Virus record (IMG/VR): IMGVR_UViG_3300037427_002689 | Location: 1 to 50,482 of that record | Reading direction: 5' to 3' (one strand) | Length of the DNA stretch: 50,482 nt | Origin: a virus | In this document: positions 49,968 through 50,482 of the stretch, piece by piece | Layout: every line of letters starts with the position of its first letter | How positions within the stretch are numbered: position 1 is the stretch's first letter | The notes under the pieces: generated by a model | Told to the model about the DNA's origin: nothing | Databases searched by the model: none | The model's input: only the letters and a program-made list of their open reading frames with translations | Position numbers and translations under genes: made by a program

Positions 49968-50359
49968 TGGTGGTGTGTAGTGGGGGAGAATGGTGTAAAC
50001 ACCATAATATCTGGTAGTTTTTTGACATAAATCTTTATATTGTATACTCTCAATTATATAGAGTCTATACATATCAAGCTTTTTATTTTTTCGTGGGGAA
50101 ATGACACTATTTGTTACATATTGTTACACTTAATGTGTTGTTTTATAGCGATATTATTCGTAAATTGTAGTATAATAAAAGAGTGGAACGCTCAATATTA
50201 TAGCTTTTTGTTACAATTTGTTACAATTTAAATGAAGAAAACACTTGACTGGTATTGCATTTTCTTCGTATATTATATAGTAAGGTTCGAGATAGTGAGA
50301 GGATGGGTGACAGGACATACCGAGATGACTAACGACTTACGAGATTTTTGAAAGATTTA
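49968..50359 (+). promoter_or_regulatory. Intergenic control region: hairpin, three promoters, two GTTACA operators
   Basis: This stretch holds no credible gene. In order: hairpin ATGGTGT-AA-ACACCAT (49990-50005); TTGACA (50022-50027) with TATACT (50043-50048), spacer 15; GTTACA pair at 50113/50123 with TATAAT at 50171-50176 and no good -35; GTTACA pair at 50210/50220; and P7, TTGACT (50245-50250), 18 bp, TATATT (50269-50274). A leader after P7 has CGAGAT three times (50288, 50321, 50340). Repeat-to--10 distances are 48 and 49 bp. Confidence 0.6.
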
Positions 50360-50403
50360 GGTAAATGAAGGGCAGTTACTCTCTAAGAGCCGATGTATTT
50401 ACC
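50360..50403 (+). other. Hairpin between P7 and the tRNA-like gene
   Basis: GGTAAAT (50360-50366) pairs perfectly with ATTTACC (50397-50403) around a 30-base loop that contains GGGCAGTT. The same GGGCAGTT stands in the T-loop position of the tRNA-like gene that follows. It may be a processing or folding signal. No Rho-independent T-run follows. Confidence 0.4.
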
Positions 50404-50409
50404 AACTTT

Positions 50410-50482
50410 GCGGAGTAAGAATCAAGAGAGATTCGCTGGCTTTCCAAGTCAGAGGGTTAGGGGCAGTTCCTAAACTCCGCTC
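50410..50482 (+). tRNA. Atypical tRNA-Gly-like gene (anticodon UCC), cut by window end
   Basis: The acceptor GCGGAGT (50410-50416) pairs perfectly with ACTCCGC (50474-50480), with discriminator T. The D stem is GAATC/GATTC and the anticodon stem CTGGC/GTCAG has loop TTTCCAA (anticodon TCC at 50443-50445). The T stem is TTAGG/CCTAA. Length and arms are normal, but the D-loop AAGAGA lacks GG and the T-loop GGCAGTT lacks TTCRA, so elbow contacts would be missing. The TC at the end could begin TCCA. Either a divergent tRNA-Gly or a tRNA mimic. Confidence 0.55.

Noticed and set aside
49990-50023. Rho-independent terminator
   Set aside because: The 7-bp hairpin is real, but the T-run starts 12 bases after it, too far for a standard terminator, and the Ts are part of a -35 region.
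50040-50231. 63-residue open frame with hydrophobic segments
   Set aside because: It has no ribosome site, covers the GTTACA repeats and a -10 box, and its composition is that of translated AT-rich control DNA.
50281-50345. A second tRNA in the P7 leader
   Set aside because: GGTTCGA looks like part of a T arm, but no matching acceptor or anticodon stems could be placed around it.
1-50482. CRISPR array, insertion sequence or integrase
   Set aside because: No spaced identical repeats of array type, no transposase and no integrase motif were seen.

Overview
The window is a contiguous, gene-dense, AT-rich piece of a large tailed-phage genome. Every gene I can support is on the + strand. Most neighbours overlap by a few bases (TAATG, ATGA) or sit just behind AGGAGA-type ribosome binding sites. 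The replication genes identify the lineage: gp32-like ssDNA-binding protein, UvsX recombinase, RNase H/FEN nuclease, gp41 helicase, family B DNA polymerase (gp43), sliding clamp (gp45) and clamp loader (gp44 and gp62). This is the T4-like core, in an order that recalls marine and cyanophage relatives. Strong Shine-Dalgarno sites and TTGACT/TATATT promoters argue for a host using an ordinary sigma70 and against Bacteroidetes. The host itself cannot be named from the sequence.

Layout. 1-1.3 kb: 3' part of a probable virion (tail/baseplate-like) gene. 1.35-4.8 kb: an exonuclease-less family A polymerase-like protein, an HNH-like protein and a small conserved protein. 4.9-12.7 kb: gp32, uvsX, FEN nuclease, gp41, small genes, a Mom-like acetyltransferase-fold protein and a class II ribonucleotide reductase. 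12.7-14.6 kb: a secreted trypsin-like lipoprotein whose frame is broken by one UGA exactly at a conserved Cys and continues into a dockerin-like tail, then a staphylococcal-nuclease-like protein and a cytidylyltransferase-like protein. 14.7-24.3 kb: gp43, gp45, gp44, zinc-ribbon proteins, gp62, a DUF1599-type protein, a second Mom-like protein, a RimK-like ATP-grasp ligase, a RecB/Cas4-like nuclease with four cysteines, two cupins and a SLOG protein. 24.3-40.3 kb: a surface-glycan island of at least seven glycosyltransferase-like proteins, with a deacetylase, hydroxyacid dehydrogenase, CMP-sugar synthetase, DAHP-synthase-type aldolase, 2OG-Fe(II) oxygenase, sugar epimerase and sugar dehydrogenase. 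40.3-50.5 kb: many small accessory genes, a lipoprotein, a degenerate HNH protein, a HExxH protein, tRNA-Ala(UGC), a Ro/TROVE-like (DUF2828) vWA protein followed by about 290 bp of structured non-coding sequence, several tiny membrane proteins, and an atypical tRNA-Gly-like gene running off the end.

How it works together. At least eight near-identical promoters (A-rich tract, GCTTGACT, 17-18 bp, TATATT) start the main transcription units; the -35 often overlays the stop codon of the preceding gene. A second promoter group in the last 7 kb carries paired GTTACA repeats 10 bp apart and lies 38-49 bp upstream of the -10, which looks like a regulator-bound class. Leaders of gp32 and uvsX can fold, and gp32 and gp45 share leader words, suggesting post-transcriptional control.

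Most unusual points: (1) the UGA-for-Cys trypsin with GC-rich hairpins immediately downstream (possible selenocysteine or read-through); (2) a phage Ro-like protein next to Y-RNA-like hairpins; (3) a tRNA-Gly-like gene without canonical D- and T-loop elbow bases; (4) two Mom-like proteins with a DUF1599 protein, hinting at DNA hypermodification; (5) two DNA polymerases of different families. All calls come from reading the sequence alone; no database search was run.
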